DNA of 8,420 nt from Thermotogae bacterium (GTDB taxonomy: Bacteria; Thermotogota; Thermotogae; UBA12178): assembly GCA_003641795.1 (NCBI GenBank), contig QNAP01000068.1, forward strand, positions 1 to 8,420, in the 5' to 3' direction. The position numbers and the translations under genes were made by a program. The notes under the pieces are model-generated. The model saw nothing but the letters and a program-made list of their open reading frames with translations, did no database searches and was not told the DNA's origin. Below are positions 6,308 through 8,420 of the stretch, one piece after another (position 1 is the first letter of the stretch; every line of letters starts with the position of its first letter).

Positions 6308-7306
6308 ACCTTTCACCTCCATCTCATACTCGCCCACCATATCGGGGAGAAACGGAATACTCCTATCAATAGAAAGCAAAGCTTCCTCAGCTGACCAGAT
6401 TACGTGTTCCATACGCACCATGTCAGTCGCTATCTTTTTTCTGTAAGTGTAAGGATCGCTCAGCCGGGATTCATAGAGGGAATCAAAGCAAAGAGATAGA
6501 TTAAGACCTTTGTCTATCAAAGACTCGAAGAACCTTACAAGAGGTCTGAGCCTGTAGATCTCCATCCTCGTTTCCACGCCCCAAGCTTTTCCCTGCCTGG
6601 TATGCGAGACGGCCCCCGCCACAAAATCTTCGCCTTCGAAAAGCACGCTGTTTTTCCTTAGTTGCCATAGAAATAGCAGCAAGGCTTCTTCTGGATATAC
6701 GGGAGCTTTTCTCATGTTCAGTTTGAGATTACTTCTTCTCTCTTGAGCGCCGATCGTCCTTTTCGATGTGTCAATGAAGATGAACGCTTCTTTCAAATGC
6801 CATGGGAATGCATACAGATGTACTATTCTTAAGTTGTTGTTGTGAAATGGGGCAAAGAAGAAAGCGCCAAGAGGTGCTGCGAAGAGTTGGAGTGCACACT
6901 CTACACATAACCTCTCACTTTTGTTTTTTCCAAAGCTGTAAAAGGTCCTGAAGTTCGGAGCGCTCACCATTAACGGATTGAAGGCTTTGGAAAGTTCCAC
7001 CACTGCTCCCTCTTTTCCACAAAGCGTGCAAAGTGCGCTCTTGCCTTTCTTGTTGAAACTGTTGAGTAAATTGTTGTATTGTTTGTTATATTGCGAAAGA
7101 AATGGTGAGGTATTAAAATGAGGCTTTTTCTCTTCCGTCATCTCCTCCAAAAGCCAGTCAGCCAGCTCTCGAGCGGAGGCGTCCACGACAAGTTCTCCAT
7201 TAACCACCTTTGCACTGAACTGTCCTGTGATCTCAGCCAAAGACTTTACAGCGTAACATCCCAAAACCTGCCAAGGTGTGACAGGTTTCAACCTTAAGAC
7301 CTGCAA
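5993..7306 (-). CDS. cas8b1: Cascade large subunit Cas8b1/Cst1
   Basis: The large subunit of type I-B Cascade is thought to read the PAM and help recruit Cas3. The 437-aa product (from the TTG at 7306) has paired CxxC motifs, C93-C96 (LCTLCGKE) and C134-C137 (LCVECALQ), a probable zinc finger that defines the Cst1 'CXXC-CXXC' family. The last ~100 residues are predicted helical (inferred by eye) and resemble a small-subunit domain. The frame is open to ATG 7333, which has no ribosome site. GGAGG at 7319-7315 is 8 nt from TTG 7306 and only 2 nt from ATG 7312, so TTG is preferred. A gap of about 78 nt separates it from cas6; it overlaps cas7 by 8 nt. It is on the short side for Cas8b. Confidence 0.9.
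   Translation of the reverse strand: MQVLRLKPVTPWQVLGCYAVKSLAEITGQFSAKVVNGELVVDASARELADWLLEEMTEEKKPHFNTSPFLSQYNKQYNNLLNSFNKKGKSALCTLCGKEGAVVELSKAFNPLMVSAPNFRTFYSFGKNKSERLCVECALQLFAAPLGAFFFAPFHNNNLRIVHLYAFPWHLKEAFIFIDTSKRTIGAQERRSNLKLNMRKAPVYPEEALLLFLWQLRKNSVLFEGEDFVAGAVSHTRQGKAWGVETRMEIYRLRPLVRFFESLIDKGLNLSLCFDSLYESRLSDPYTYRKKIATDMVRMEHVIWSAEEALLSIDRSIPFLPDMVGEYEMEVKGVDEKIVEMCKNVGHSIGRFVFKEESKLSTFYQIRNAKTLVDYTKVLESVSLDAVAAGSELYLPEAYLKLLTPDDWEIVRSLTNIFAVGMYRYLKSGRKGESQDE
6313..6320 (-). promoter_or_regulatory. Internal Shine-Dalgarno within cas8b1
   Basis: GGAGGTGA encoding part of MEVK in cas8b1. GGAGG is 8 nt from an in-frame GTG (6307), the same spacing as the cas6, cas8b1 and cas3 start sites in this operon. 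Confidence 0.65.
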
Positions 7307-7314
7307 GGTCATCA

Positions 7315-7319
7315 CCTCC
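7315..7319 (-). promoter_or_regulatory. Ribosome binding site setting the cas8b1 start
   Basis: GGAGG (context CGGAGGTGATGACC) with 8 nt to TTG 7306, against 2 nt to ATG 7312. Spacing favours the TTG, giving an N-terminus MQVLRLKPVTPWQVLG. Confidence 0.6.
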
Positions 7320-7384
7320 GAGTATGCATGCACACTTTTTCAGATGTTTGAAAACTCAAGAAGGCGGGAGAGATCATGAATTAC

Positions 7385-8176
7385 TTATAAAAAGCAGCCT
7401 ACGCGTTCTACCATGCCAAATCCCAGAGAGTTTTTCACGCCCAAGCCTACTTCGTAAACGAAGCGAAGAAACTCTGGTGGGCCGAATAGTTTCACAGGTA
7501 CCTTAAACCCCACGATCTTTTCGTTTTTTATGTATCTCGATGTGATACATCGTTCCTTTTTCTTTTCCACATATGTCCTGTCCAATTCAACCGAGATCTT
7601 CCTGCTTAGATCCTTCCCAGTATAGGCGGCGTACTTGTTAATAAGATTCTGCTTTAGATAGTCTTCGACATCTTCATCCCAAGGGCGGATGTAAGCCGGT
7701 GGCAGATAACTGCCATCTTCGTTTATGTTCACACGTGTTAGCACCACGGGACTGACGCACTTCAAAGAAGCCACACCGTCTTCAAACATGGGAGTAGCGA
7801 AAGCGGTTGCTCTTTCTAAAGCGAAAACATTTCTTCCCAATCTTAGAGTGATGTTCTGGCTGCGTGTCAACGCTTCAGCGAGTGCCATTGCGATCTCGTC
7901 GACAGGCGTTGAGATGTAAAACCACACTCGATCCGATGTGAACGTAACTTTACGATGTTCAAGATCTACCCTGTATCCACCAGGGCGGGCGAAAAGTTGG
8001 GAAAAGTTGAACAATTTGAAGCGGCGTTTATCACCGTAACCTTTGCTGTGCAACCACGCGGCAAACTCGCGATCGGCATTGTAGAAAAGTCTGTAAATCG
8101 CTGATGAAAGCTGGTGGTGGTAATCAACGGGAACCGTTTTGAACCTCGCTTCACCAAGGACAAGCTTAACTCTCAA
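7385..8176 (-). CDS. cas6: CRISPR RNA endoribonuclease Cas6
   Basis: Cas6 cleaves the pre-crRNA within each repeat, leaving the 8-nt AUGGAAAC handle, and usually stays bound to the crRNA 3' end in Cascade. The 263-aa product starts MRVKLVLGEARF and shows the family N-terminus VDYHHQLSSAIYRLF with H20/H21 as candidate catalytic histidines, then FKLFNFSQLF. It ends with the diagnostic glycine-rich loop GLGVKNSLGFGMV. The frame is open to 8257 and has an ATG at 8197, but GGAGG (8189-8185) is 8 nt from TTG 8176 and lies downstream of that ATG. The promoter would also start transcription near 8195. Both indicate the TTG start. This is the first gene of the cas operon; a 78-nt gap with no clear terminator follows before cas8b1. 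Confidence 0.94.
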   Translation of the reverse strand: MRVKLVLGEARFKTVPVDYHHQLSSAIYRLFYNADREFAAWLHSKGYGDKRRFKLFNFSQLFARPGGYRVDLEHRKVTFTSDRVWFYISTPVDEIAMALAEALTRSQNITLRLGRNVFALERATAFATPMFEDGVASLKCVSPVVLTRVNINEDGSYLPPAYIRPWDEDVEDYLKQNLINKYAAYTGKDLSRKISVELDRTYVEKKKERCITSRYIKNEKIVGFKVPVKLFGPPEFLRFVYEVGLGVKNSLGFGMVERVGCFL

Positions 8177-8184
8177 TGGCTGTT

Positions 8185-8189
8185 CCTCC
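8185..8189 (-). promoter_or_regulatory. Ribosome binding site setting the cas6 TTG start
   Basis: GGAGG in the context AAAAAGGAGGAACAG, 8 nt before TTG 8176. It lies inside the longer open frame, so it argues against the upstream ATG at 8197. Confidence 0.7.
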
Positions 8190-8201
8190 TTTTTCATCAA
8201 A

Positions 8202-8230
8202 ATGATATCATTACTGTTAGGATGTCTCAA
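8202..8230 (-). promoter_or_regulatory. Sigma-A-type promoter of the cas operon
   Basis: On the minus strand: -35 TTGAGA (8230-8225, 5 of 6 consensus), a 17-bp spacer, extended -10 TG (8210-8209) and -10 TATCAT (8207-8202, 5 of 6). Transcription would start near 8195, giving a leader of about 20 nt before the cas6 TTG at 8176. No obvious operator palindrome is seen apart from ATGATATCAT overlapping the -10 (8202-8211). Confidence 0.75.
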
Positions 8231-8281
8231 AAAATCAGTAACGACCAACCATATCATCGAGCTTTCTGAAAGGGCGATCGT

Positions 8282-8380
8282 TCAGGATATTAAACATGAC
8301 ATGGAGGAAATGGTGCATCCCCCACGCTCACACAGCTTGCACTCGCTTTCTTCCTCGTTCGCATCCACAAAACGATCCAC
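8282..8380 (-). CDS. Possible small Cys-rich ORF upstream of the cas operon (uncertain)
   Basis: A 32-codon frame from GTG 8380 to TGA 8282 would encode an acidic start (DANEEESE) followed by four cysteines in CKLCERGGCTISSMSC (C-x2-C-x4-C-x6-C). The pattern could bind metal or be a peptide precursor, but no family is recognised. There is no strong ribosome site (only GAGTGAG about 9 nt upstream), and an in-frame TGA at 8392-8390 separates it from the window edge. It lies about 50 nt before the cas promoter, on the same strand. It may equally be chance, or the frameshifted tail of a gene outside the window. Confidence 0.25.
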   Translation of the reverse strand: MDRFVDANEEESECKLCERGGCTISSMSCLIS

Positions 8381-8420
8381 GCGAGATGCTCACTCGGCGC
8401 TCGTGAAGGCTGCGTGATCG

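Noticed and set aside
7325..7360. Hairpin TTTTCA/TGAAAA between cas6 and cas8b1 as a terminator
   Set aside because: The stem is 6 bp and AT-rich, with no U tract; it is unlikely to stop transcription, and the genes look like one operon.
8177..8257. 27-codon N-terminal extension of cas6
   Set aside because: It spans the predicted promoter and the GGAGG site; Cas6 family similarity begins at the TTG (MRVKLVLG).
8390..8420. C-terminal end of an upstream minus-strand gene (reads DHAAFTSAE then TGA)
   Set aside because: Only nine codons are visible and the other frames are also open to the edge, so no choice can be supported.

Overview
The window is almost entirely one type I-B CRISPR-Cas locus of the Cst1/Cst2 ('Tneap') flavour, with all genes on the minus strand. 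Read in the direction of transcription (right to left) the order is cas6 - cas8b1 (with a probable internal cas11) - cas7 - cas5 - cas3 - cas2 - cas4 - cas1 - leader - CRISPR array. The Cst-type effector set, the 30-nt repeat ending in ATGGAAAC, strong GGAGGTGA-type ribosome binding sites and heavy use of TTG/GTG starts suggest a thermophilic anaerobe, most likely a member of the Thermotogota (Thermotoga/Pseudothermotoga-like). This is inference from family resemblance; no marker gene is present to prove it.

Layout. 1-197: leader-proximal end of a CRISPR array, with three identical repeats, two complete 35-nt spacers and one spacer touching the window edge. 198-592: leader and intergenic region. 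It holds a sigma-A-like promoter that starts about 10 nt before the first repeat, then a large inverted repeat and degenerate copies of leader-like sequence. 593-2393: adaptation genes cas1, cas4, cas2. 2390-8176: interference genes cas3, cas5, cas7, cas8b1, cas6, tightly packed; cas8-cas7, cas7-cas5, cas5-cas3 and cas3-cas2 all overlap. 8177-8420: operon promoter and a possible small Cys-rich ORF upstream.

How it works together (family knowledge). Cas6 cuts the array transcript in the repeats, leaving an 8-nt AUGGAAAC handle. Cas8b1, Cas7, Cas5, Cas6 and Cas11 form the Cascade surveillance complex. HD-helicase Cas3 is recruited to degrade the target. Cas1-Cas2 with the Cas4 nuclease capture new spacers at the leader end.

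The most notable observations are: (i) a perfect internal Shine-Dalgarno plus in-frame GTG in the 3' part of cas8b1 that would yield a separate 104-aa Cas11 small subunit; (ii) inverted and direct degenerate copies of the CRISPR leader between the array and cas1; (iii) six of eight cas genes apparently starting at TTG or GTG, set by GGAGG-type sites 7-8 nt upstream in most cases; and (iv) cas2 placed between cas3 and cas4 rather than after cas1.
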